DNA of 64,000 nucleotides from Fulvivirga lutea (GCF_017068455.1 NZ_CP070608.1:1407488-1471487); one strand, 5' to 3'. Shown: positions 1-9,686, counted from the first letter of the stretch. A program made the numbers and translations. Notes: a model not told the origin generated them from the sequence alone.

Positions 1-2067
1 TGGTATTCACCCGGAGAGGGATTACTTGCAACAGATCAAAATAGTTACAACCACTTAGTTACTAAAAAAGACACCATAATATCCGAGGTTTTTAATACTG
101 TCGGATGCGTAAAGTATGACAGTATAATTATAGACTTCATAACCTTACCGGATTTTGATTTAGGTAGCAATGAAACTATTTGTTTCGATGAGATTAAATC
201 ATTTGACTTAGGTGATTCATGGAGTGCAGTGAATTGGTATTCACCGGGCGAGGGGCTTTTAGCATCATCCTTTCAGCTCGATCATAGAGTTGAAAAAATA
301 GATACCATCGTTGCAGAAGTCTTCAATGTATCCGGCTGTGTCCAGTACGATTCTGTTATTATTGATGTCTTCGATCTCCCAGCTGCTTCTCTGGGAGTGG
401 ATCAATCTGTATGCCTTGATCAGGTTTTGGACTTAAATATTGGTGAATGGAGTAATGTCAACTGGTACTCAAAGGTTGATGGTTTATTATTTACCGGTCT
501 GGATTTTAGTTATCAGGTTAAGAGTACGGATGATATTATTGCAGAATTTACCAATGATAATGGCTGCACCAACTATGATACCCTACAAGTTACCAAGTTA
601 GAATTACCTGAGATTAGCATAGCTTCGGATACTACCATTTGTTTTGGCCAAAGCTTGCCCTTAGATGCTGGCGCTAATAGAAATACAATTTCCTGGTATA
701 ATGCTGAGCTTAATTTACTCTCAACCGAGCAATTATTTGATTATGAAGTAACACAAAAGGACACTATTTCTGTGGTTGTTACTGATTTTAATGATTGTGC
801 TAACTCAGATTCTGTAATTGTAGATGTATTTCAATTGCCTGAAGTAAACATTGGTCAGGATACCACGGTGTGCTTTGGTTCGGAGGTTTTATTGGAGGCC
901 TCTGGAGTAACTACCAATTGGTATTCTTTTGAAGAAGGACTAATCAGTGAATCAACTAATTCATTAACAAGAAATGTTATTAATCCAGAAACCTTAATAG
1001 CAGAAGTAATTGATGCTAACAATTGTGTAAACTATGACTCTATCAATGTCAATCACTTTGAAGTACCTGAATTTACTGCTGGCGAAGATAAAGCACTTTG
1101 TAATAATGAATCTGTAACTATAGGAGGTAGCCCCACACTTGTTTCACCAATCGATGTATCTTATAAATGGCTCCCTGAGTCTGGCTTAGATGACAACTCA
1201 ATTCCCAATCCACTAGCAAACCCTGATTCTTCAATAAATTACATTCTTGAAATCACAACTCAAAATAACTGTCAATTTACAGACTCTGTGTATGTAGAAG
1301 TTGATCCGAAAAGTACCGTAAATACGGGCGGTAATAGGGTCATGTGTTTTGGCGACTCGATAACACTCGGAGGTCAGCCAACAGCTACTGGAAGCACCTT
1401 GCCTTACGAGTTTATCTGGTCGGGTGATGAGTCGATTGATGATAATAATTCGTCAAATCCTAAAGTCTCACCTTCAGAATCCACCATAATTCAGCTAATA
1501 ACCAAAACCGGTGGCTGTATAGTAGATACGTCTTATGTGAATGTTTTAGTTAATGCCCTTCCAACCGTGGAGGTGAGTAAAGACATTACGATAGGCTTGA
1601 ATGAAACTATAACGCTCTTTGCTTCTGGGGGCATAGAATATCTTTGGTCGCCTTTTGAAGGGCTAACTTTTAATGATGTTGCCAACCCACAAGCCTCTCC
1701 TGATGAGACTACCACTTACACAGTGACAGTTACCGATGATAATGGCTGTTCAGACCAGGCCGAGGTGATTGTTCGTGTGAATTCTGAAGTATTCATTCCC
1801 AATCTTTTCACGCCTAATGGGGATGGCAACAATGATGAATTCAGGGTTTTTGGTACAGGTATTCAATCAATAATCTTACGTGTATTTGATCGATATGGGC
1901 AAGAGGTATTTATGACCGATGACCCTGATAAGAGTTGGGATGGTATGATTGCAGGTAAACAAGCAGCATCCGGAAATTATATCTGGACTGTGAGCGGCAC
2001 ATTCTATGATGGCAGGCCACTCACATCGTTAATCGAAAAAACGGGAATAATAAAATTAGCCAGGTAA
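1..2067 (+). CDS. Repetitive T9SS type B surface protein (5'-truncated by window edge)
   Basis: The frame is open from base 1, so the gene begins outside the window. At least five repeats of about 76 residues follow each other (tryptophan-tyrosine cores near bases 1, 235, 463, 692 and 919), each ending in a GC..YDS strand, which suggests stacked Ig-like domains. The last ~90 residues (from about base 1790) start with IPNLFTPNGDGNND, the hallmark of the gliding-motility-associated C-terminal domain, a type B sorting signal of the type IX secretion system. Such proteins are exported and held at the cell surface as adhesins. The stop TAA overlaps the next ATG by one base, so it is translationally coupled to the PorP/SprF-like gene; that pairing matches the known SprB-SprF arrangement. 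The ligand is unknown. Confidence 0.88.
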   Translation, partial: WYSPGEGLLATDQNSYNHLVTKKDTIISEVFNTVGCVKYDSIIIDFITLPDFDLGSNETICFDEIKSFDLGDSWSAVNWYSPGEGLLASSFQLDHRVEKIDTIVAEVFNVSGCVQYDSVIIDVFDLPAASLGVDQSVCLDQVLDLNIGEWSNVNWYSKVDGLLFTGLDFSYQVKSTDDIIAEFTNDNGCTNYDTLQVTKLELPEISIASDTTICFGQSLPLDAGANRNTISWYNAELNLLSTEQLFDYEVTQKDTISVVVTDFNDCANSDSVIVDVFQLPEVNIGQDTTVCFGSEVLLEASGVTTNWYSFEEGLISESTNSLTRNVINPETLIAEVIDANNCVNYDSINVNHFEVPEFTAGEDKALCNNESVTIGGSPTLVSPIDVSYKWLPESGLDDNSIPNPLANPDSSINYILEITTQNNCQFTDSVYVEVDPKSTVNTGGNRVMCFGDSITLGGQPTATGSTLPYEFIWSGDESIDDNNSSNPKVSPSESTIIQLITKTGGCIVDTSYVNVLVNALPTVEVSKDITIGLNETITLFASGGIEYLWSPFEGLTFNDVANPQASPDETTTYTVTVTDDNGCSDQAEVIVRVNSEVFIPNLFTPNGDGNNDEFRVFGTGIQSIILRVFDRYGQEVFMTDDPDKSWDGMIAGKQAASGNYIWTVSGTFYDGRPLTSLIEKTGIIKLAR

Positions 2068-3566
2068 TGAGAACGAGATCGATACTCCCAATATTACTTT
2101 TAATATTAACTGCATTAAGCAGCATGGCTCAAAATGTGTCGTTCAATCAATTTGACCAATCGCCATTTACAACAAATCCTTCAATTCTGGGAATGAAAAA
2201 CGAGGCATCTGTGTCCTTTTTGCATCGAACTCAACAGCTTGCTGCAGATATAAAATTCAACACAACACAATTAACAGGCAGTTATGCGCTAATAAATAAG
2301 AAAACGTTTAGGCGTAGAGGTGGTGTTGGTTTTTCAATTTTAAGAGATGCCCAAAACGGAGAGCAGGCATTTAAATTACAAGGAATAAACCTTGGTTATG
2401 CCTACAACTTACCTTTTGCTTCTAATCAGTTTGTAAGTTTTGGTCTTCAAACGGGCTATTTTCAACGTAGTATTAATTCAGATGGTTATACTACGGGTAG
2501 TCAATGGGTTAACAATATAGGGTTTGATAGAAATGCACCATTAGGCGAGACTTTCTTAGATAACCAAACCAGTTATTTTTCTATTGCGTCAGGAGCTACA
2601 TGGTATGCCGAAGATGCCAGTCAAAGACAAATTTTTAGACTAGGAGTTGGAGTTGCACACCTAAATAAACCAGATATTGCCTTTACTGAAGTTGAAGATA
2701 GGTTAGATTACAGGCTTACAGGGAATGCATTTATTGCTCTTCTTAAAAATGAAAAAGTATTATACGGCCCGGAATTGCTTTATCTGTATGAAGCAAATGA
2801 TGACCTCATTAGTGCTGGTTCCTCACTATCCTATTTTTTTAAGAATGACAATCCTTTAAGTGCCATTCGTTCCGGGTCTATAGATTTCAAGTCCCGATAT
2901 ACAATCAATAACTCTATCGTTCTTGGAATTCAGCTTACACAACCCAACTTTTCTGTAGGTTTTAGCTACGATTTTGCAGTAGGTAATAATGCAGTACTAA
3001 CCACAGGCCGTAATTCATCAGAAATATTTATTTCAATCAAAAAGTCACTTGGTAATAGAAAGCAGTCAAACAAGGTCGTAATTGATAACTATTCCTTGGG
3101 GGAGGTAAGAGATTTTTATGCAAGTGACAAAGTGCGATATTTTGGTAATGAGAATAATGCACAACCATCTGATGATGCAGAAAGGCAAGATGAAGAGGAA
3201 ATTAATTGGGAGGAGGAAAATTATCAATTCGAATTACGAAAGGACTTTAGCTTTGGATTTAACGAAGCTAATTTAAGTGAAGAGGCTAAGTTCTTTTTGG
3301 ATGACATTATCCGACTATTAAATTCAAATGATCGCCTTTATTTAGAAGTTATTGGTCATACAGATAATGTGGGCACCAATGCTGCCAATAAAAAAGTATC
3401 GGTTGCCAGAGCTCAGGTGGTAGTAGATTATCTGGTAGAAAAAGGCATACGATCTAAAAGACTGAAAGTGACTGGAAAAGGAGCAGACGAACCACTTCTT
3501 GACAACTCCAGCGAATCCAACAGGGCTCAAAACAGACGTGTGGAATTTATCATCTATACAAAATAG
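2067..3566 (+). CDS. PorP/SprF-family T9SS outer-membrane protein fused to OmpA domain
   Basis: 499 residues. A signal peptide ends at MAQ (about residue 22). It is followed by the PorP/SprF opening (FNQFDQSPFTTNPSILGM) and a barrel of about 300 residues. Residues ~386-499 form an OmpA C-terminal peptidoglycan-binding domain (GHTDNVG, RAQVVVDYL, NRAQNRRVEF), with the conserved Asp and Arg that contact diaminopimelate. PorP/SprF proteins help secrete or anchor T9SS substrates with type B signals; the OmpA tail would tie the barrel to the cell wall. It is coupled to the upstream adhesin by a 1-base overlap and to the downstream barrel gene by a TAG/GTG overlap. The fusion means one protein could both hold the adhesin and anchor it. 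Family confidence is high; adhesin partnership is inferred. Confidence 0.87.
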   Translation: MRTRSILPILLLILTALSSMAQNVSFNQFDQSPFTTNPSILGMKNEASVSFLHRTQQLAADIKFNTTQLTGSYALINKKTFRRRGGVGFSILRDAQNGEQAFKLQGINLGYAYNLPFASNQFVSFGLQTGYFQRSINSDGYTTGSQWVNNIGFDRNAPLGETFLDNQTSYFSIASGATWYAEDASQRQIFRLGVGVAHLNKPDIAFTEVEDRLDYRLTGNAFIALLKNEKVLYGPELLYLYEANDDLISAGSSLSYFFKNDNPLSAIRSGSIDFKSRYTINNSIVLGIQLTQPNFSVGFSYDFAVGNNAVLTTGRNSSEIFISIKKSLGNRKQSNKVVIDNYSLGEVRDFYASDKVRYFGNENNAQPSDDAERQDEEEINWEEENYQFELRKDFSFGFNEANLSEEAKFFLDDIIRLLNSNDRLYLEVIGHTDNVGTNAANKKVSVARAQVVVDYLVEKGIRSKRLKVTGKGADEPLLDNSSESNRAQNRRVEFIIYTK

Positions 3567-5356
3567 TGAAGTTGATAAACCATATCGCACGGTCAATATT
3601 CAATGAGAATGTCAGGTTGAGCTTGTCGAAACCCCATTCACATTTCGAAAGGTTCAATTTGACTATAAGTCTCCTATTGTTGCTTTGTTCAATAAACTCC
3701 TATTCACAAAACCTTGAATCCATTGGTCAATCAAAACCAATAGAAGTAAGTGGAGGGCTCTCGCTAAGTAATATAATCTATGCTGCCGATGGAATTGATC
3801 AAAGAAGGGATCCTTATACCTATTTTGCCTCAGGTAATGTAACGTTAAGCTTATACGGATGGTCAGTGCCATTTTCTTTCGCCTTTTCAAATCAAAATAG
3901 CTCTTTTCAGCAGCCATTTAATCAATATGGATTACATCCAACCTATAAGTGGATAACGGGGCATATTGGCTATACAAGTATGTCTTTTTCGCCATACACC
4001 TTAAATGGACATTTGTTTTTGGGAGCGGGAGTTGATTTGCAGCCAACAGATAAATTATCAATTTCTGCCATGTATGGTCGACTTCAAAAAGCAGTACAGC
4101 CGGATTCAACGAATGAGTCGGTTTTGCCAGCTTTTCATAGAACTGGTTTTGGGTTAAAAACCAGTTATGGCTCTGCTTCAGATAATGTCACATTCATTTT
4201 CTTTAGCGCTACAGATGATGAGAATTCATTGAATTATGTTCCTGAATCACTCGAGGTCTTGCCAAGAGAAAACCTTGTACTCAGCCTTGCTGGTAGTAAA
4301 ACAATTGTACCAAATCTAGTCTTGAAAGGAGAGTTTGCAACAAGTGCACTGACAAGAGATAAACGAGCAGCTTCTTATGAACCTTCAAATAAAAACATAT
4401 TCTCAACAGGTATTTTTAATCAGAAGCAATCTACGGGCTATTACAATGCCTATAACTTAGGCGTATCTTATGCCTTCAGTACATTTTCTATAGGAGCTGG
4501 TTATGAAAGAATTGATCCTGGCTATGAAACGTTAGGAGCTTATTTCTTCAATAATAATCTTGAAAATATTACTGCCAATGCAAACACTGCACTGTTCAGT
4601 GGAAAGGTAAATGTTGGTGTGAATGCCGGTTTGCAGCGAGATAATTTAGATGGTGAAAAGGTATCTTCTATGAGCCGTTTTGTTGGTTCTATGAATGTTG
4701 GCTACACCCCGAGCAACAGGCTGAATATTGCTGTTAATTACTCAAGCTTTAACACCTATACGAACATCCGTTCACAGTTTCAGGATATAAATCAGTTAAC
4801 CCCATATGATAATCTCGATACATTAAACTTTACCCAGATTTCACAAAGCGTTAATTCAAATGTTAATTATATGCTTTCTACAAACGAAGCCAGAAGGCAG
4901 AATATTAATGTCAATATTACTTATCAGAATGCAGCAGATGAACAAGGCGGTGTTGAGCAAAATAGCGGATCACAGTTTTATATGTTTAATGCAGCTTATA
5001 ATTTGAGTATCGTGCCTACGAACACCTCATTTACACTCGCTTTTAATTATAACAAAAATGAAGCAGCAGGTTTAAATTCTACCACCTTGGGGCCAACCTT
5101 AGGTATTAACAAAACATTACTAGACAAGAAAATGCGAACCGGTTTATCCGTGTCTTTAAACAATGCCTACACCAATAATCAGCTGGTAAACAGAGTGGTT
5201 AATTACCGATTAACAGGTAGCTACACCTTAAAGAAAAAGCACGCTTTTAATATTAGTGCAGTGGCATTGAACAGAACAACAGTAGGCGAGGATGGAGCTG
5301 TAGACTTTTTAGAGTTTACTGGCACAATAGGGTATAATTTGACGCTTGGGAATTAA
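3566..5356 (+). CDS. Outer-membrane beta-barrel protein, unknown function
   Basis: 596 residues rich in alternating aromatic/polar strands, ending in an NLTLGN-type strand; predicted outer-membrane barrel. The only start giving the full frame is GTG at 3566 overlapping the previous TAG. The first ~30 residues are encoded by a REP-like palindrome (3611-3663) and look unlike a signal peptide; a normal signal peptide begins only at LTISLLLLLCSINSYSQ, so the functional start may be the in-frame TTG at 3659. It is the third gene of the adhesin/PorP operon and may assist that system, but no known family motif was recognised beyond the barrel pattern. Confidence 0.7.
   Translation: MKLINHIARSIFNENVRLSLSKPHSHFERFNLTISLLLLLCSINSYSQNLESIGQSKPIEVSGGLSLSNIIYAADGIDQRRDPYTYFASGNVTLSLYGWSVPFSFAFSNQNSSFQQPFNQYGLHPTYKWITGHIGYTSMSFSPYTLNGHLFLGAGVDLQPTDKLSISAMYGRLQKAVQPDSTNESVLPAFHRTGFGLKTSYGSASDNVTFIFFSATDDENSLNYVPESLEVLPRENLVLSLAGSKTIVPNLVLKGEFATSALTRDKRAASYEPSNKNIFSTGIFNQKQSTGYYNAYNLGVSYAFSTFSIGAGYERIDPGYETLGAYFFNNNLENITANANTALFSGKVNVGVNAGLQRDNLDGEKVSSMSRFVGSMNVGYTPSNRLNIAVNYSSFNTYTNIRSQFQDINQLTPYDNLDTLNFTQISQSVNSNVNYMLSTNEARRQNINVNITYQNAADEQGGVEQNSGSQFYMFNAAYNLSIVPTNTSFTLAFNYNKNEAAGLNSTTLGPTLGINKTLLDKKMRTGLSVSLNNAYTNNQLVNRVVNYRLTGSYTLKKKHAFNISAVALNRTTVGEDGAVDFLEFTGTIGYNLTLGN
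3611..3663. repeat. REP-like imperfect palindrome inside coding start
   Basis: The left arm (3611-3631, GTCAGGTTGAGCTTGTCGAAA type) and right arm (3643-3663) are inverted copies with about five mismatches over 21 bases and a loop of 11. The left arm resembles a widespread Bacteroidota intergenic palindrome. Here it lies between the GTG codon and the signal peptide of the barrel gene, in the same operon. Confidence 0.6.
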
Positions 5357-5377
5357 AAATGAATGATAAACTTAAAA

Positions 5378-5434
5378 CCAATAACCAACAACTAATAACC
5401 AACATCAAAAGAGTAGTTAGTTATTGGTTATTAG
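5378..5434. repeat. CCAATAA/CCAACAA repeat with 11-bp inverted repeat upstream of IVS gene
   Basis: Heptamer-like units (ACCAATAACCAACAACTAATAACC) run from 5378 to 5402. CTAATAACCAA at 5392-5402 is a perfect inverted repeat of TTGGTTATTAG at 5424-5434. The same repeat vocabulary resumes after the gene (5827-5940). Confidence 0.7.
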
Positions 5435-5444
5435 AAATAAAAAA

Positions 5445-5909
5445 ATGGAGTTAGAAAAATTAAATATCTACAGTATATCACTGGATTTGGCCGAAGAGGT
5501 CTATGAAAAAGTAATGATATGGAAACATTTTGATCGTGACACCATTGGTAAACAACTAGTAAGATCAGCGGATAGCATTGCCGCCAATATAAGTGAAGGT
5601 TTTGGAAGATATCATTTAAATGACTCTAAGAAGTTCTACTACTATTCCAGAGGTAGCCTGTTCGAAACTAAAACATGGCTAACCAAAGCAAATAGAAGAA
5701 AACTTATTGGTAATGATTTTTATCAGGAGAAAATAAATGAGCTCGAAAAGCTCGGCAAAATGCTCAATGCATTCATAACCTCAATGAGTAAAAATATGGC
5801 TAAAGAACCATTAGAAGAATATAAAATCAATAACCAAAACACCAACAACCAAAACACCAACAACCAACAACCAACAACCAACAACCAACAACTAAGAACT
5901 AAGAACTAA
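5445..5909 (+). CDS. Four-helix-bundle protein (23S rRNA intervening-sequence/bAvd-like family)
   Basis: 154 residues from ATG 5445; an in-frame TTG at 5424 lies within the upstream inverted repeat and is less likely. The core is the family pattern: an N-terminal helix, then LVRSADSIAANISEGFGR, then a YYYSRGSLFETKTWLTKA helix and a final amphipathic helix. These small proteins occur within or near 23S rRNA intervening sequences and as stand-alone genes in many Bacteroidota; their biochemical role is unsettled. The last ~25 residues are an Asn/Gln/Thr tail encoded by the downstream heptamer repeat, so the gene end has run into the repeat array. It sits alone between two operons of different function, as an inserted cassette would. 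Confidence 0.85.
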   Translation: MELEKLNIYSISLDLAEEVYEKVMIWKHFDRDTIGKQLVRSADSIAANISEGFGRYHLNDSKKFYYYSRGSLFETKTWLTKANRRKLIGNDFYQEKINELEKLGKMLNAFITSMSKNMAKEPLEEYKINNQNTNNQNTNNQQPTTNNQQLRTKN

Positions 5910-5940
5910 GAACCAACAACCAAAATACCAATAACCAATA
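5827..5940. repeat. Heptamer array (CCAACAA / CTAAGAA / CCAATAA)
   Basis: About 16 imperfect 7-base units. The most regular stretch is consecutive CCAACAA copies followed by three CTAAGAA copies and CCAATAA variants. The first 80 bases are translated as the tail of the four-helix-bundle protein; the rest reaches to within 4 bases of the next start codon. The same units precede the gene at 5378-5402. Confidence 0.8.
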
Positions 5941-5943
5941 CTC

Positions 5944-8900
5944 TTGAAAGCCTATCATACCATATTAACCATTCTAATTCTGCTGATATTTAGCATTACA
6001 GCAAAAACTCAAAACTTCCCTGTCCAAGCCAATTTATCTATTTCTCCACCTTATTCAGTATATCTGCAAGATTACATATCCCCGGGGGTTGATAAATTAA
6101 ATGTAAACATCCTTCCAACGGATTTTACCATTTCAGAGCTTCGTGTAAAACTCAGGATTAGTATTGAAGGCCAGAACGTTACGTTGCGCACTAAACCTTC
6201 CTTCCAGCCAACACCATTATTTATTAATGGTGGCGTGCCGCTAAGGTTAACTGGTTTTGACTTGGCTGAATATTTTAATCCTGATAACCTCGATTTTCAA
6301 GGCATCTCAAAACAACAGTTTTTGCAGAATGGAGCCCTGCCAGAAGGGGTTTACCGTATCAATATTGAAGTCTTGGAGTTCAACAGAAATGTGGTGATCT
6401 CAAATAGAGCTTTTGTTGTTGCCTGGATTATTCTAAATGATCCACCTTTAATTAACCTCCCGTTTAATGGAGAAAAAGTAAGGGCGACTGACCCTCAAAA
6501 TGTTATTTTTCAGTGGACACCAAGGCATACCGGGTCACCCAACTCTGCCTTTGCTACTGAATATGAATTCTCACTGGTAGAAATCTGGCCTGCAGGTCGC
6601 GATCCTGAAATAGCTATACGTTCAACCAGTCCCATTTACCAAACCACTACTCAAAGTACTACACTCGTTTATGGTATTGCCGAACCAGCATTGGTGCCCG
6701 GCAGAAGCTATGCCTTTAGAGTAAGAGCTAAAAGTATTGTAGGAATTGATGAATTGGACCTTTTTAAAAATGATGGCTATAGCCAGACGGGCACATTTAC
6801 TTTTGGTGATGAATGTAAGCCTCCTACAGGAATAGAAAGTAATACGATAAGTGCTAAAAGCTTCAACGCCACATGGAACACAGCATTTAATCATACCGGA
6901 TTTAATGTGCGCTATCGTGAATCAGATGAAAGGAATAATTCATGGTACGAAGAAGAAACGTTCATTGGAGAGCAGCGCATTGGCGCCCTCAAACCTGAAA
7001 CTGCTTATGAAGTACAAGTACGTGCTGCCTGTGGTAGTTTGGAAAGCCCGTATTCTGAATCTTTGGCTGTAGTAACAGATACCGAAGGCGAAATAGCTTT
7101 CAGTTGTGGATTACCACCCGAAACGTATGGTTTGGAAAACCGGGAACCACTTCAAAACCTTCTTATTGGTGAGTATATTTATGCCAACGATTTTGACATT
7201 AAAGTGAGAGAGGTAACAGGAAGCAACGGAGTATTCACAGGTACAGGAGTAGCTGAAATGCCATTATTTAGCATGGCAAAGGTTCGGGTAAATTTTGAAG
7301 GTATTAGTGTAAATACAGATTACCGCTTGGTGGATGGTGTTGTAACCACGATATATGACCCCAATAGTAGCATGATGGTGGATTTAGACCCTCAAGATTC
7401 ATTAGATGATGAAGCAGATGTAGATGATGACGGAAACAGTGGCAATGATGTTGTTGCAGATGCTGGCAATGGCATCTCCTATGACGAACCCATTGATTCA
7501 GTATATGTAGATGATAATGGTGATATAGTAGTTGTATTAGAAGATGGCAGCACAGACACAGTAACGCCCGACCAAGATGGCAGTGAAGATGAGGAACCTG
7601 AAGATACAGTAATCACTGATAGTGAAGGTAATACCTGGACTGTGGATAGTGGGGGGAATGTTACTGCTGGAACTGGAAATGCAGGTTCAGATACCGGAAA
7701 TCAAACACCGGTTCAAATCCAATTGCTACAGGAAAAACTTATCGTTGAAGTACTGGAAGAGTTTGAAACGGAGATCAATGCCTGGTTAGACACTTATGGC
7801 AAAGGTCCACTATCAGAAGAAGAATTAAGAAGGGCACTTGACCTTCCTAATTGCCTACCGGAAGATGAAGAAGCCCTGACCTGGATCAGTGAAGAAAAGA
7901 TACCGGCTTACAAAGAGAATCCGACTTCATTGCTTGACCAGATGAATGCCAATGATGGACACAAAGCACTATTAAGCGGGTTAATTGGTGGCCTTGACGA
8001 TGATAGCCAGTCTGTTAAATCTCAATTGGAATCAGAGCAATGGACAGAGGTAAAAGAAGCCACTTGCGATTACCTGCAGGCCGGAGTGGAAGAAGCATTG
8101 GCCAAGCTGTATGTGAGCATCGAAGGCACCAAATATAAAGATGGAGAAACAGCCATTGTAAAGCGGGAGTACAAAAAAGAAATTATGCTTACCGCTTACC
8201 AGGGCAATAATGAAATAGCCGAAGAACTTAGCTGGACGATTGATGATGAGAACCAGACCGGAACTTCAGTGGTATTTGATGCAGGTACAGTCTCAGCAGA
8301 TGCAGAAGGAAAGACAGTAACAGCCAGCCTTGGCAATAAACAAGTAACAGTAAAGATCGTAGTGGCGCAAGTCCTGCTTCTGCGTAGCATTACCATGGCC
8401 GTAAATGCTAACCTATACCCCCTAATTGAGCCGGAAGGTATTGCTGACCAGATTACTTTTGAGGCTGACAATAAAGATATATTAACGCTATTAGAAGGCT
8501 ATCCAACCTTAAAACTTACGGCAGGCAAACCTGGAGAAACCACCGTGACGGCCAAAGCTGGGAATACCGTTTTTCATCAAAAATCAATCAGGGTGATTGA
8601 GGAGCCGGAAGTGAAATTTGTACGACCTGTGGTGAGTAATGTTAATTTTGATAACATTACAGCATCTTCCATTAATTACACCACAATTATGCTTCCAGAA
8701 GTTGCAGGAGGTGCAGTTAATGGCCTCTGTTCGCCTGAAATAATCACAATTGATGAGCCGCAGTTTTTCTATTTAAAAGAAGATAAATGGTATCCCTACA
8801 TCGAGCGTGTAGAAGGAGAGTACTTTTTTGATTACCGATTGATTGATGGCCAGCAGGAAGTGACAGGCCCTGGCGGGAATACTACCGAGGACAATTACTG

Positions 8901-9681
8901 TGAACAGGTAATGGTGTTGGGCAGTATCCCGAAATACAACCATGGCCCGGACTATCAAAATTACTACGACCGACAGCAGGCAGCCGGGCAGCCGATCTGG
9001 TATATGCTGGAAGCTGTGAAGGAGCATGAGAAGGTGCATGAGCCGAATGTGATTGATGCATACTTTAAGGATATCCAGGATAGCTTATTTGCTGTTATTG
9101 AAAATGAACTGGTATTTGATGATCAACCACAAAAGAGCTTTTCCGAAATAGAAAGTGAGAATTTTGTGATTCTTGATTTCTTGATAAATGATATCTCGAA
9201 AGAAGTAGCATTAGATTGGCTAGAAACTTCTTATAAAAGAGCGGCAAATGATCATGATCCGGGCGGTGCAGCTGAGCAGGCCGAATATGCGGTGATCAAC
9301 CCGATGATCGAGCAAATATGCGATCATTCCAAATCGGCTAACTGGCAGGTTTGTGATCCTGATGCCTGCAACGAACCATTATCCTTTGGCCCGGAAATTC
9401 CTTACATCATAGACGTGACTGACCCGGCAAGTCCGGTGAGCTATGATCTTAGCGAATATGTCAATATCCCTATGGGTGACAGGGAAGAAGTCAGGTTACG
9501 GCTTAGCCTGGAAAACAGCATGGTTATTGGTAAGGATGTAAACTGGAAGTATACTTTTGACGGGGGGCAGGTTAATGGAAGCCGGGAGATCGTGTTCAGG
9601 AAAGACCAGCTCAAGGATACCCCGGAGATCGTCAACATAAGCTACCAGTATAGCCAGTACAACTTTAATATAAAGCACTGA
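5944..9681 (+). CDS. Large secreted multidomain protein with FN3 domain and HExxH motif
   Basis: 1245 residues from TTG 5944; no ATG lies near the signal peptide (to about residue 22, ending TAKTQ). Residues ~170-290 form one globular region and ~294-380 a fibronectin type III domain. Residues ~470-590 are a low-complexity Asp/Gly linker (repeated DDNGD/DPDQDG-type segments), and ~815-890 resemble a bacterial Ig-like strand set. Near the C terminus, residues 1028-1032 read H-E-K-V-H inside KEHEKVHEPNV, a possible zinc HExxH site. No T9SS C-terminal domain is seen. The following gene starts 5 bases downstream and may be a partner. The protein may be a surface or secreted metallopeptidase, but catalysis is only inferred; structural proteins can carry chance HExxH. 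Confidence 0.75.
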   Translation: MKAYHTILTILILLIFSITAKTQNFPVQANLSISPPYSVYLQDYISPGVDKLNVNILPTDFTISELRVKLRISIEGQNVTLRTKPSFQPTPLFINGGVPLRLTGFDLAEYFNPDNLDFQGISKQQFLQNGALPEGVYRINIEVLEFNRNVVISNRAFVVAWIILNDPPLINLPFNGEKVRATDPQNVIFQWTPRHTGSPNSAFATEYEFSLVEIWPAGRDPEIAIRSTSPIYQTTTQSTTLVYGIAEPALVPGRSYAFRVRAKSIVGIDELDLFKNDGYSQTGTFTFGDECKPPTGIESNTISAKSFNATWNTAFNHTGFNVRYRESDERNNSWYEEETFIGEQRIGALKPETAYEVQVRAACGSLESPYSESLAVVTDTEGEIAFSCGLPPETYGLENREPLQNLLIGEYIYANDFDIKVREVTGSNGVFTGTGVAEMPLFSMAKVRVNFEGISVNTDYRLVDGVVTTIYDPNSSMMVDLDPQDSLDDEADVDDDGNSGNDVVADAGNGISYDEPIDSVYVDDNGDIVVVLEDGSTDTVTPDQDGSEDEEPEDTVITDSEGNTWTVDSGGNVTAGTGNAGSDTGNQTPVQIQLLQEKLIVEVLEEFETEINAWLDTYGKGPLSEEELRRALDLPNCLPEDEEALTWISEEKIPAYKENPTSLLDQMNANDGHKALLSGLIGGLDDDSQSVKSQLESEQWTEVKEATCDYLQAGVEEALAKLYVSIEGTKYKDGETAIVKREYKKEIMLTAYQGNNEIAEELSWTIDDENQTGTSVVFDAGTVSADAEGKTVTASLGNKQVTVKIVVAQVLLLRSITMAVNANLYPLIEPEGIADQITFEADNKDILTLLEGYPTLKLTAGKPGETTVTAKAGNTVFHQKSIRVIEEPEVKFVRPVVSNVNFDNITASSINYTTIMLPEVAGGAVNGLCSPEIITIDEPQFFYLKEDKWYPYIERVEGEYFFDYRLIDGQQEVTGPGGNTTEDNYCEQVMVLGSIPKYNHGPDYQNYYDRQQAAGQPIWYMLEAVKEHEKVHEPNVIDAYFKDIQDSLFAVIENELVFDDQPQKSFSEIESENFVILDFLINDISKEVALDWLETSYKRAANDHDPGGAAEQAEYAVINPMIEQICDHSKSANWQVCDPDACNEPLSFGPEIPYIIDVTDPASPVSYDLSEYVNIPMGDREEVRLRLSLENSMVIGKDVNWKYTFDGGQVNGSREIVFRKDQLKDTPEIVNISYQYSQYNFNIKH

Positions 9682-9686
9682 ATGCC

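Noticed and set aside
5445-5909. Four-helix-bundle protein as the Avd part of a diversity-generating retroelement
   Set aside because: No reverse transcriptase or template/variable repeat was found nearby.
5827-5940. Regular repeats that could be taken for a CRISPR array
   Set aside because: Units are only 7 bases with no unique spacers, so it is a simple-sequence array.
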